Source of the DNA: CBIHON01 sp966211965
Lineage (GTDB): Bacteria > Pseudomonadota > Gammaproteobacteria > Burkholderiales > Burkholderiaceae_D
Reading direction: 5' to 3'
Length of the DNA stretch: 64,000 nt
Assembly (NCBI GenBank): GCA_966211965.1
Contig: CBIHON010000004.1
Location: forward strand, 1 to 64,000
Every line of letters begins with the position of its first letter. Position 1 is the stretch's first letter. This document shows, piece after piece, positions 1-7,331 of the stretch. The position numbers and the translations under genes are program-made. The notes below the pieces were generated by a model. That model was not told where the DNA came from. It made no database searches and was given only the letters and a program-made list of their open reading frames with translations.

Positions 1-1043
1 GCTATTTCGAAATCATCGAACTGGCCGACTTGACGGGCACGATCACGACCGGGATTCTGCATACTGCCGCCGGCGTTCCCGCCAATTGCGGCTTGCTCGG
101 GGCGAATGAAGCAAACGTGGCGGCTGCCGCCGTGACCGGCAGCGGCGGGTTGTCGGGGACGGCCACGCTGATCAACGTCAACAATGGGATCGCCTATGGT
201 TATGAACCGGTCGCGCTCGACGATTTTCGCGGCGCGTCGTCGGGGCCGATCTGGACGGTATCGGGTAGCGCGATGCCGGACCTGTCTGCCGTCTCGCCCA
301 AGATTAGTCGCGTACTCGATACGCGCGGGGTCATTACAACTGATTGGTCGAGCACGGCGGCCAGTACGCCGGCCGATGCGGTGAGTGCCGTGCTGATGAG
401 CGATAACATCAGCAACGAATTCATTTTCGACCGAGAGACCAAATCCGTTACCGAATGGGTGCTGACCTTCCCGACCAAGCATGCCTATGTCGGGAACGAT
501 GCACTGTCTGCAAGCGGCGTGCGCCAGAAGACGGCGGCGGCCCGCCCGTTCCAAAGAAATTTCTGGGCTGGAGGGGCGTGCGACGAGATTGTCATTAATC
601 ATTTTGACCGGGAAGAGGCCCGTGCATCATCTATAAAAATAATCCCGATGCTGCCAGGTCCAATTACGCCCGAGTTTTGTTGGAACGCAAACGTACTCGG
701 ATTTTATGGACCTGTCGGCAGCAGTCGTAATGTTTTGTTGGGCTCCGAAAACCTTAGACATGAGGATCTAAACTATATAAATGGCTGGGTAGACATCAAT
801 TTCCCGATCGTCAAAAGCGTCTCCTATGCAAACGCCCATTCTATGAGCGCACCGCCCGGTTCGACCACGGTCAACGGCGTCACCCTCGGCACCGGCAGCG
901 CTACCTATTACGGTTTGCCGGTCGTCGGGTTCGGCTTGCAGTCTTATATGAACGGCACCTTGTCGATTGGCGGTGCACAGACTTTGGCCAACTATGGTGT
1001 GCGCTTCAACCACAAGCCGAGTACGACTATTCTGACTAACTAA
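1..1043 (+). CDS. Uncharacterised secreted protein, 5'-truncated by the window edge
   Basis: The reading frame is open from base 3 (YFEIIELADLTGT...) to a stop at 1043, so the true start lies outside the window; an internal TTG at 30 is not a convincing start. About 347 residues are visible. They are rich in Gly, Ser, Ala, Thr and Asn with few charges, have no transmembrane segment and contain two Cys-containing loops (NCGLLG, GACDE). The style resembles a family of large secreted or outer-surface betaproteobacterial proteins of unknown function whose members carry a GYFEVIE-like stretch; that assignment is from memory. No catalytic motif is seen and the function is unknown. The gene is followed by 111 bp before the convergent recQ. 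Confidence 0.7.
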   Translation, partial: YFEIIELADLTGTITTGILHTAAGVPANCGLLGANEANVAAAAVTGSGGLSGTATLINVNNGIAYGYEPVALDDFRGASSGPIWTVSGSAMPDLSAVSPKISRVLDTRGVITTDWSSTAASTPADAVSAVLMSDNISNEFIFDRETKSVTEWVLTFPTKHAYVGNDALSASGVRQKTAAARPFQRNFWAGGACDEIVINHFDREEARASSIKIIPMLPGPITPEFCWNANVLGFYGPVGSSRNVLLGSENLRHEDLNYINGWVDINFPIVKSVSYANAHSMSAPPGSTTVNGVTLGTGSATYYGLPVVGFGLQSYMNGTLSIGGAQTLANYGVRFNHKPSTTILTN

Positions 1044-1154
1044 GCGCCCACCTTCGCCTGCCACATCGTTCACTGCTTTCGTCGAGCCGTCGCGACACTG
1101 CAGTGAACGCCATGCGCGCAAACCCAGCGCGAAGCGGCAGCTTGAAAAAATTCC

Positions 1155-2828
1155 TCACACCGGCTCGACATAGTTCCGCAAAAACGTCTTCTTGCGCCCA
1201 TCCGGAAACCGGATCGTGACCTTGTCGCCGGCTACGCCGAGAACCTGGCCTTCGCCGAATTTCGGCACGCGCACCAGCGCTTCCGGCGCAAGCGGCCGCG
1301 GCCGCTGCGGCGGAGGCGGGATGTGGCGTGCGCTCAGTTGACGCTCCGATAGCGGCGCCAGAGATTGCTCGGGCGGATGCAGACAGTTGTCGCAATGGCC
1401 GCAGTGTTCCCACTCGACCTTTTCCTTGAAATATTCCAGCAAGACTTTCCAGCGGCATAGTCCGGTCTGCGCATAGAACACCATCCGCTCCAGTGCCTGC
1501 CGGTCCTGTTCATCCTTCTTGCGGTCTGCTTCGTTCAACCGCGTCAGTTCGTTTGCCTTTGCCTTTTTTTTGCGCAACCGATAATCGAGATGCGCATCGC
1601 GCGCAATGACGCCGCCGTCCTGCAACAGCTTCAGCGTCATCTGCAATCTGCGGATCGAGAACTGATCCAATTCTTCATGCAGGCGTTCGAAGCTGACGAG
1701 GTGGTGTTCCTTCGACAGCTCTTGCAGCGCTTGATAAACCGCATGTATTTCTTCTTGGCTCGGATAGTGGCGCGCCAGGAAAAATTCCTGTACCCGTTTA
1801 TCGCGCACGTCGTAGAGCAGGGTGCATGTTGCGGCGTCGCCGTCGCGTCCGGCGCGTCCTGACTCCTGGTAGTAGGCGTCCAGGTTGCCGGGCATCTGGA
1901 AGTGGATAACGAAGCGGATGTCCGGCTTGTCGATGCCCATGCCGAATGCATTGGTTGCAACCATGATCCTGCTCGCGCCTTGCATGAAGCGGTCCTGGTT
2001 TTGGCTGCGCATTTTTTCCGCCATGCGTCCGTGGTAAAGCGTCACATCGGCATCGGTTTGCCGCAGCAGTTCATACAGGTCTTCCACTGCTTTTATCGTA
2101 GCGGCGTAAATGATGCCGCTGCCTTTGGTTTCGCGCAGCAAGGCATGCAGCTTTTCCAGTTTTTCTGCTTCGCTGGTGACGTGCATGACCTGGTAATACA
2201 GGTTCGGCCGATAGATGCCGATATTGATCACGTGTATCGAATCGCGTCCGAGTTGACGGCTGATGTCGTCGATCACATCCGCCGTCGCGGTGGCGGTCAA
2301 AGCCAGTACCGGCGGATTGCCCAGCGCTTCGATGACCGTTCCCAAGCCCATGTATGCCGGCCGGAAATCATGTCCCCAGCGCGAAATGCAATGCGCTTCG
2401 TCGATCACGAACAAGTCGATGGCCTTATGCTGCAGGCTGGCGACAAACACCGGATCGGACAAACGCTCCGGTGTCGTGAATACGATCTCGTTGCGCGCCT
2501 GCCGAATGTGCCGCAGGGCTGCGGCTTGTTCGCTTTTGCTGAGCGAGCTGTTGAGCCGGGCCGCGTCGACGCCGGCTTGTTCGAGTTTGTCGGCCTGGTC
2601 TTTCATCAGCGAAATCAAGGGCGACACAACCACGGTCGTTCCCGGCATGTTCAACGCCGGCAGTTGATAGCAAAGCGACTTGCCGCTTCCCGCCGGCATC
2701 ACGGCCAGCGTATCCTTGCCATCCAGCACGCTTTGAATCACTTCGTTCTGTCCCGGTCTGAGCTGCGCGATGCCGAAGGTTTCATGCAGGCTTTTTTCCA
2801 GCCTGGCTTGTACGGGTGCGCAACGCAT
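1155..2828 (-). CDS. recQ: ATP-dependent DNA helicase RecQ, short form without HRDC
   Basis: RecQ is a 3'-5' superfamily 2 helicase acting in recombination and fork repair. From ATG at 2828 the protein is 557 residues. Walker A (AGSGKS, about 46-51), the DEAH box (143-146) and the RecQ motif HCISRWGHDFRPAY are intact, and the zinc-binding subdomain shows Cys residues in CRWKVLLEYF and CGHCDNC. The C-terminus ends soon after a short basic winged-helix-like stretch (VPKFGEGQVLGVAGDKVTIRFPDGRKKTF), so the HRDC domain of E. coli RecQ (about 609 residues) is absent. The frame stays open upstream to 3158, but that part is the antisense-like shadow of the CBS gene. The start overlaps the CBS stop as TGATG, which implies translational coupling. 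Confidence 0.93.
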   Translation of the reverse strand: MRCAPVQARLEKSLHETFGIAQLRPGQNEVIQSVLDGKDTLAVMPAGSGKSLCYQLPALNMPGTTVVVSPLISLMKDQADKLEQAGVDAARLNSSLSKSEQAAALRHIRQARNEIVFTTPERLSDPVFVASLQHKAIDLFVIDEAHCISRWGHDFRPAYMGLGTVIEALGNPPVLALTATATADVIDDISRQLGRDSIHVINIGIYRPNLYYQVMHVTSEAEKLEKLHALLRETKGSGIIYAATIKAVEDLYELLRQTDADVTLYHGRMAEKMRSQNQDRFMQGASRIMVATNAFGMGIDKPDIRFVIHFQMPGNLDAYYQESGRAGRDGDAATCTLLYDVRDKRVQEFFLARHYPSQEEIHAVYQALQELSKEHHLVSFERLHEELDQFSIRRLQMTLKLLQDGGVIARDAHLDYRLRKKKAKANELTRLNEADRKKDEQDRQALERMVFYAQTGLCRWKVLLEYFKEKVEWEHCGHCDNCLHPPEQSLAPLSERQLSARHIPPPPQRPRPLAPEALVRVPKFGEGQVLGVAGDKVTIRFPDGRKKTFLRNYVEPV

Positions 2829-3283
2829 CAATGTATCGGCGGACGCTCGGGCTCTGATGGGGTTGAAATTTCTTGCAGCGTGCGGTCGACGCTGCCCGGA
2901 TGTTTTGTCGCCAGGTCGCCCAGCGACACGATGCCGACCAGTGCCTTGGTGTCGTGATCGAGCACCGGCACACGGCGCACCTGCACATTGCCCATGTGCT
3001 GCAAAACTTCGTCGACGGGCTGATCGTCCATAACCGTGCGCACGTCGCTGCTCATGATGTCTTTCACGTGCGTTTGTTCCGGATCTTGTCCGGCCGAGAC
3101 GGCACGCACCGCGATGTCGCGATCGGTAATCATGCCGACCAGTTGTTCTCCCTCGCATACCGGCAATGCGCCGACATTCATTTCATCCATCATTTGCGCT
3201 GCGCGGCGAATGCTTTCCTGGGGCGATATGCTGCGCACATCGCGGGTCATTACTTCAGAAATTGTTTGCATGATGCTCTCCAT
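2828..3283 (-). CDS. Tandem CBS-domain protein
   Basis: A 151-residue protein made of a CBS pair and nothing else. The first repeat spans roughly 8-62 (VMTRDVRSISPQESIRRAAQ ... GMITDRDIAVRAV) and the second roughly 74-130 (IMSSDVRTVMDDQPVDEVL ... GIVSLGDLA). CBS pairs bind adenine nucleotides and act as energy or ligand sensors; the ligand here is not visible. A ribosome site-like AAAAGGAAAAATGGAGAGC precedes the ATG. The stop shares one base with the recQ start, so this gene is first in a two-gene operon. Whether it modulates RecQ is only suggested by the coupling. Similar stand-alone CBS proteins are common in Burkholderiales. Confidence 0.88.
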   Translation of the reverse strand: MESIMQTISEVMTRDVRSISPQESIRRAAQMMDEMNVGALPVCEGEQLVGMITDRDIAVRAVSAGQDPEQTHVKDIMSSDVRTVMDDQPVDEVLQHMGNVQVRRVPVLDHDTKALVGIVSLGDLATKHPGSVDRTLQEISTPSEPERPPIH

Positions 3284-3319
3284 TTTTCCTTTTGCAACGA
3301 ATGTACGAATAGAACACTG

Positions 3320-3355
3320 GCCGGGCCGGCTTTGACTTTGCGAGGGCGGCCCGGC
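3320..3355. repeat. GC-rich inverted repeat upstream of the CBS-recQ operon
   Basis: GCCGGGCCG (3320-3328) and CGGCCCGGC (3347-3355) are perfect 9-bp arms around an 18-base spacer, 37 bp upstream of the CBS gene start. No T-run follows either arm. It could be an operator or an mRNA-leader structure. The rest of the 236-bp gap shows no gene. Confidence 0.5.
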
Positions 3356-3519
3356 GCATATTTCGCTTATCCTCTCACTCAGTCTAGTACAGACTTTTTG
3401 GATAAAAAGGCCGCAAATGCGAAGGGCGGAGATTTATTCGGGCGCGCTCTGATTCTCGACAACATCCCAGCAAAAGCAATACGGTCGGGAGGCCAGTCTT
3501 TCGAAGATCTTTAACTGTG

Positions 3520-4119
3520 TTAACTGGAAGCGATGCCGACTGCATCCTCATCTTCGGTTCCACGTACATGTGCTTGTTTGTGCGTGGACAGGAGTTCGAT
3601 CATTTTCTGATTGAACGCCGGCAGGTCGGCCGGCTTGCGGCTGCTGACCCAATTTCCATCCACCACGACTTCCTGGTCTTTCCAGATGCCGCCGGCATTG
3701 CGAATGTCGTCTTGCAGCGTCGGCCAGCTGGTCAGCGTCCTGCCTTTGACCAAACCCGCCGATACCAGCAGCCAGGGGCCATGGCAAATGACTGCAATCG
3801 GCTTGCCGTCCTGCTGCGCGCTCTGCACCATGCGTTGCGCTTCTGGAATAATGCGCAGCTGGTCCGCATTGATCGCGCCGCCGGGGAGAAGGATGGCGTC
3901 GAAATCTTTTGGATCGGCATCCTTGAATGTCAGGTCGACGCTGAACTGATCGGCTTTGGTGTCGTGATGAAAGCCTTGGACTTTTCCGGATCTGTTGGAG
4001 ACTACCTTGGTGATCGCGCCGTGCGTTTCCAAGGCTGCTTTCGGCTCGGCAAACTCGGCTTGCTCGAAACCATCCGTAACGAGGATTGCTACGTGCAATC
4101 CATTTAATGTCGGTTCCAT
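3520..4119 (-). CDS. DJ-1/PfpI family protein (type 1 glutamine amidotransferase-like)
   Basis: 199 residues with the DJ-1/PfpI flavodoxin-like fold. The start motif HVAILVTDGFEQAEFAEP is typical, a Glu lies in the E-x-x-E region, and the nucleophile-elbow sequence AVICHGPWLL supplies the Cys-His pair. The family includes PfpI/YhbO-type proteins implicated in stress resistance and repair of glycated macromolecules. The exact substrate cannot be read from sequence. The gene is monocistronic on the minus strand, with a GAGGAGAACCGC ribosome-binding region just before the ATG and 160 bp from the ssb stop. The C-terminal tail (HVRGTEDEDAVGIASS) is an extension beyond the fold. Confidence 0.88.
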   Translation of the reverse strand: MEPTLNGLHVAILVTDGFEQAEFAEPKAALETHGAITKVVSNRSGKVQGFHHDTKADQFSVDLTFKDADPKDFDAILLPGGAINADQLRIIPEAQRMVQSAQQDGKPIAVICHGPWLLVSAGLVKGRTLTSWPTLQDDIRNAGGIWKDQEVVVDGNWVSSRKPADLPAFNQKMIELLSTHKQAHVRGTEDEDAVGIASS

Positions 4120-4279
4120 TGCGGTTCTCCTCGCATAGTCAAATAAAGAGGAGTGGGGAGGAGGACAAAAGTTCTGGGTTCCGGCGATGAAGCATCAGCC
4201 GGATGAGGATAGGTGGCGTTGTCGATAAATGCAGCGCACGCCGGGAAAGTGATGCGCTGCTGGCCGGACTCTGGCTCTG

Positions 4280-4843
4280 TTAAAAAGGAACGTCGTCGGT
4301 GTACTGATCCAGACTGAGCTGCACTGCGCGCTTTCTCTCCTTGCGGTTGCGCATGGCATGGGCATACGCAGGTTGCCGTGGCGGCGGCGCCGGCTGTTCG
4401 GCATTGTCGACATATGCGGCGGGATTTTCCGAGCCGTCGTTGACGCCGCTCTCGTCATGATTTTCTTGCTCTTCGCGTTCTTCGCCTTGCTCTTGCTCTT
4501 GACCTTGCTGACGGTTGCCGAGCATCTGCATGCGGTCGGCAATGATTTCGGTGGCGTAACGCTCGATGCCTTCCTTGTCGGTCCACTTGCGCGTTTGCAG
4601 GCGGCCTTCCAGGTAGACCTGCATGCCTTTCTTCAGATACAGGGCGGCGATCTCACCGAGCTTTTGGTACAGCGTCACGTGGTGCCATTCGGTGATTTCC
4701 TTTTTATCTCCGGTTACCTTGTCATGCCATTGCTGGTCCGTGGCGACGGTGAGGTGACAGATGCGATTGCCGTTTGCTGCGAAACGGACATCGGGATCAT
4801 GCCCCAGATTGCCGACCAGGATGACTTTGTTGACGGATGCCAT
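4280..4843 (-). CDS. ssb: Single-stranded DNA-binding protein, probable accessory paralogue
   Basis: 187 residues. Residues 1-112 form the SSB OB fold (MASVNKVILVGNLGHDPDVRF, GKWTDKEG-like strand, TEIIADRMQML). A Gln/Glu-rich linker follows, then a basic patch (RNRKERKR), then the acidic tip DDVPF, a variant of the usual DDDIPF that recruits repair proteins. It is last in an operon behind a Sak4-like ATPase and a Gp157 gene, a neighbourhood typical of phage recombination modules. In this lineage the housekeeping ssb is usually near uvrA, which is not in this window, so I infer that this is a second, module-specific SSB. Confidence 0.93.
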   Translation of the reverse strand: MASVNKVILVGNLGHDPDVRFAANGNRICHLTVATDQQWHDKVTGDKKEITEWHHVTLYQKLGEIAALYLKKGMQVYLEGRLQTRKWTDKEGIERYATEIIADRMQMLGNRQQGQEQEQGEEREEQENHDESGVNDGSENPAAYVDNAEQPAPPPRQPAYAHAMRNRKERKRAVQLSLDQYTDDVPF

Positions 4844-4870
4844 AATGCTTTTCCTTCGTTCAATAGATGC

Positions 4871-5374
4871 TTATTTGATGGAGAGGCGCACTCCTTCGTC
4901 GAGGTGCGCGCCCGGAATCTGCCGGCCTGTTTTCAACGCGAGCAGAAGGGCTTTCTTGTCCGGTTCCGGCGCCGGCTGGGGCGGATGCCGCATATATTCC
5001 GGCGGCAGCTGGGCTGCGTCGTCGATGACCACGACCGCAGCCTTTTTGTAGAGCGCAATCGAGAACAAACCGGTTTGCGCGCGATCGCGCCCTGATGCCT
5101 GCATCAAGTCCTGGATCAGGTTTTCGATGCGGTGAATCGCACTGTCGTCTTGCGCGGCTTGCTGATGCAGGCTGTCGGCCCGTTCCAGCCTGGCGTCGCG
5201 CGCGCCGATCAGCATGCGGCGCAATTTGGCAAGCGATTCGAGCTTTTCGTCGAGCGGCCAAGCCAGACCGTCGAGAGTGTCGTCGATCGCCTGCCGGTCG
5301 GGCTGCTCGGCGCGCAGATGTTCGCCCAGGCTGCGGATTTCGGATGCGACTTCAAAGGCTTCGAGGATATTCAC
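4871..5374 (-). CDS. Siphovirus Gp157-family protein
   Basis: 167 residues starting at GTG 5374, which overlaps the upstream ATPase stop as GTGA. The N-terminal part is helical and probably coiled-coil (residues about 35-95, rich in Leu, Glu, Arg and Gln). The C-terminal block QLPPEYMR ... PEPDKKALLLALKTGRQIPGA ... GVRLSIK is the signature I associate with the Gp157 family of phage proteins. In phages this family sits beside SSB and recombinases, and its biochemical role is uncertain. A 27-bp gap separates it from ssb. The family call comes from the C-terminal block and the context, not from a search. Confidence 0.82.
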   Translation of the reverse strand: MNILEAFEVASEIRSLGEHLRAEQPDRQAIDDTLDGLAWPLDEKLESLAKLRRMLIGARDARLERADSLHQQAAQDDSAIHRIENLIQDLMQASGRDRAQTGLFSIALYKKAAVVVIDDAAQLPPEYMRHPPQPAPEPDKKALLLALKTGRQIPGAHLDEGVRLSIK

Positions 5375-6369
5375 GCCGCGACCCCCTGCTCGACCGCTTC
5401 CTTGTCATGGCCATTGGCGTAGTTGTTGCCAGCGGCGCGTTCTTTGGCAGCCTCGGCGGCGGCCTCCGCCAGGACCGCTTCCAGCGCATGTTTGCGCATG
5501 TTGGTCAGGCGGTTGAACTCCTTCTTCGCCGGCTCGTCATGCAGTGCATCGCATACCGTTGCCGCCGCCCGATAGGCTTCCTTCAATTCATCGATGGTCT
5601 GGGCTTGGTTGATGCTTTCCGAGAAGGCGGCAAATTGCTGTCTGCGCAGCACCGGCTCGGCTGCGGGTTCTACGCCGTTGTTGAGCCAGTCGAGCAGGAT
5701 GCGGCCCATCTCGACGCCGGGTTTTTCGACGATCTGGTTGTCGAACAAGCGTGTGCGGTCCTTGTCGATGAAGCCGTTGTGGCCCTGGTCCATTTCCATG
5801 AATACCGTGAATTCGTATTCGATGCCGTCGCGCATGACCGGCGCCAGTCCGACTTTCTTGACTTTGCCTTTGCCGCCGTCGCTATCCTGGACGTATTCCA
5901 TTTTCGAACGCATCGTCGCGATGATGTGGCAGGGGCTCTGAAGCATCGCTTCGATCAGGGCGGTGTGTTTCGGCGTGACCGAACGCCATGCCGCCCAGGT
6001 GTTGCCGGTTTTGTCGGCGATCTTGCCTTGCATGTCGAGCGCGCCGCCTTCGCCCGCCCAAGCATGCGAGAGACTGTCGATCAGGATCGTTGTAACGCCG
6101 GCCATTTCAAACGCATGAATCGCCGCAACATAGTTGTCGGGGGAAAACGGCGGCGTCAATTCAATCACGTCGAAGCCGCCGGGCACCAGATCGGCATATA
6201 AATGGGCGCTGCGGTGCTCGGTATCGATGACGCCGACACGGCCGCCCAAACCTGCGCCGATCAATAACCCGGTATAACTTTTGCCGCTGCCGGCCGGACC
6301 GGCGATACCCAGCCGCAGCTTGGCGCGCTCCTTGGCTGCCGGGCGGATTTCAAATTTTGCGTTACTCAT
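5371..6369 (-). CDS. Sak4-like RecA-fold ATPase (phage-type recombinase)
   Basis: 332 residues from ATG 6369, chosen over an ATG 18 bp upstream because AAAAGGAATTC sits 7 bp before it. Walker A is GPAGSGKS (24-31) and Walker B is TTILIDS (93-99); the intervening GVIDTEHRSAHLY resembles the phage AAA/Sak4 group of short RecA-like ATPases that anneal or exchange single-stranded DNA with a cognate SSB. A helical C-terminal part follows residue 220. It is the first gene of the operon with gp157 and ssb, overlapping gp157 by 4 bp. The recombinase role is inferred from family and neighbours; a plain AAA ATPase is the alternative. Confidence 0.8.
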   Translation of the reverse strand: MSNAKFEIRPAAKERAKLRLGIAGPAGSGKSYTGLLIGAGLGGRVGVIDTEHRSAHLYADLVPGGFDVIELTPPFSPDNYVAAIHAFEMAGVTTILIDSLSHAWAGEGGALDMQGKIADKTGNTWAAWRSVTPKHTALIEAMLQSPCHIIATMRSKMEYVQDSDGGKGKVKKVGLAPVMRDGIEYEFTVFMEMDQGHNGFIDKDRTRLFDNQIVEKPGVEMGRILLDWLNNGVEPAAEPVLRRQQFAAFSESINQAQTIDELKEAYRAAATVCDALHDEPAKKEFNRLTNMRKHALEAVLAEAAAEAAKERAAGNNYANGHDKEAVEQGVAA

Positions 6370-6433
6370 GATGAATTCCTTTTCCACTCAGATGCGTAAT
6401 CACTTGGATGCACAATGCGATTCTGAATAAGAC

Positions 6434-6453
6434 TACTGTATAAATATACATAC
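6434..6453. promoter_or_regulatory. LexA/SOS-box-like sequence
   Basis: TACTGTATAAATATACATAC compared with the E. coli consensus TACTGTATATATATACAGTA. The left half is perfect, and the right half has CAT where CAG is expected. It overlaps and follows the -10 of the recombination operon promoter, a usual site for LexA repression. The assignment is by eye. Confidence 0.55.
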
Positions 6454-6477
6454 TACTAAATAGGTAGCATATGTCAA
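6450..6477 (-). promoter_or_regulatory. Sigma-70-type promoter of the Sak4-gp157-ssb operon
   Basis: On the minus strand a perfect -35 TTGACA (6477-6472) is followed after 16 bp by TAGTAT (6455-6450), 80 bp upstream of the ATPase start. A LexA-like box begins at the -10 and the shared 16-bp operator fills the spacer, so the promoter is placed to be repressed. Confidence 0.6.
6455..6470 (+). promoter_or_regulatory. Shared 16-bp operator-like motif, copy 1
   Basis: ACTAAATAGGTAGCAT lies between the -35 and -10 of the minus-strand recombination operon. It matches copies at 6529-6544 and 7223-7238 under the consensus (A/C)CT-W4-N-GGTAG(C/T)AT. Confidence 0.55.
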
Positions 6478-6528
6478 GGATCAAATCTCATCCGTATTGA
6501 TGTTTCCTTTGCCTGGGGACACAAAATA

Positions 6529-6544
6529 ATGCTACCCTTTAAGG
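6529..6544 (-). promoter_or_regulatory. Shared 16-bp operator-like motif, copy 2
   Basis: CCTTAAAGGGTAGCAT on the minus strand, in the intergenic region before the HTH regulator gene. The last eight bases are identical to copy 1. The rest of the 333-bp gap between the ATPase and regulator genes (6370-6702) shows an open but poorly supported extension of the regulator frame and no other gene. Confidence 0.5.
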
Positions 6545-6702
6545 TGTTGAGCACTAATTTCGATCGCGCAACTGGGGGAGCCGGCTGCCGCATGAAGTTA
6601 GTGAGCCGGACGGCAGAATTCATAAAACAATGTGGCTGGCTTGTTTCCGCGCGCCCTGTTTGCGGCCCGGGCTTGGGCCACCGAACGAGAAAACCAACGC
6701 CA

Positions 6703-7086
6703 ATGGATAGTGCGCAAATCCGCCATCGCAACTTCATGCTGCTTTACAAGCAATTTAGAGAAACGCATGCCGACTTGCCTGAGCGCGGCATGCTGAAATT
6801 GTTTTCCGAGCGCATAGGACTGTCCGACCGCTACCTCAGCCATTTGAAATGCAACCGCAAGAATATCGGCAACAATGTCGCGCGCGCCATCGAGGACGCA
6901 TTGGGTTTGACGCGAGGCTGGATGGATAGGGAGCATGCGGAAGCGGACGGCCGGGCCAATGCCGTTAATGATGCCGAAATGATGTTCCTGGAAATGGCCA
7001 AAATGCTGTATCGCTCCGAACCGGAAGAAGCGCGCCGCGCGCTGATGAGCTTGCTGCAGAAGAAATTGCAAAGTTCGGTAGCATAA
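6703..7086 (+). CDS. Small HTH DNA-binding protein, probable module regulator
   Basis: 127 residues from ATG 6703. The frame is open upstream to 6529, but residues encoded there look non-conserved, so the later start is preferred; no strong ribosome site decides it. The segment LKLFSERIGLSDRYLSHLKC ... NVARAIEDALGLTRGWMD reads as a Cro/XRE-like helix-turn-helix of the type in betaproteobacterial phages. A helical tail (EMMFLEMAKMLYRSEPEEAR) may dimerise. It is divergent from the Sak4-gp157-ssb operon and upstream of recD2, and copies of one 16-bp motif lie before all three units. I infer that it is their common repressor or activator, which is untested. Confidence 0.7.
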   Translation: MDSAQIRHRNFMLLYKQFRETHADLPERGMLKLFSERIGLSDRYLSHLKCNRKNIGNNVARAIEDALGLTRGWMDREHAEADGRANAVNDAEMMFLEMAKMLYRSEPEEARRALMSLLQKKLQSSVA

Positions 7087-7222
7087 CGATCAATCCGCCC
7101 GGCGCCAGGCTTGCGAATGCCGGGCGCGCCGGTCCTCCTGCCTTCAAATTCCTGCTTCACCGTTATACCTTTCCCTCCGGAAGTACTGCGCCTTCCATTA
7201 ATCGCCCCAAAACAATTGTAAT

Positions 7223-7238
7223 CCTATTTTGGTAGTAT
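7223..7238 (+). promoter_or_regulatory. Shared 16-bp operator-like motif, copy 3, upstream of recD2
   Basis: CCTATTTTGGTAGTAT, 94 bp before the recD2 start. It fits the consensus of copies 1 and 2 with the allowed C-to-T change. TTGTAA (7216-7221) nearby could be a -35, but no well-spaced -10 is clear. Confidence 0.5.
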
Positions 7239-7331
7239 ATTGGCGGTGAAAGCCGCGCACATCCCATTTGGGTCAGCCCTTGTCACCGTACAAGTGCAGA
7301 AACCGCGGCCGACTTTCTTCAGTCATATCTC

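Noticed and set aside
2829..3158. A 110-codon N-terminal extension of recQ
   Set aside because: It is Arg/His-rich, lies wholly inside the CBS gene in another frame, and the TGATG start at 2828 gives the normal RecQ N-terminus.
3384..3569. A 61-codon minus-strand frame between the PfpI and CBS genes
   Set aside because: It overlaps the PfpI 3' end, has no clear ribosome site and no recognisable sequence.
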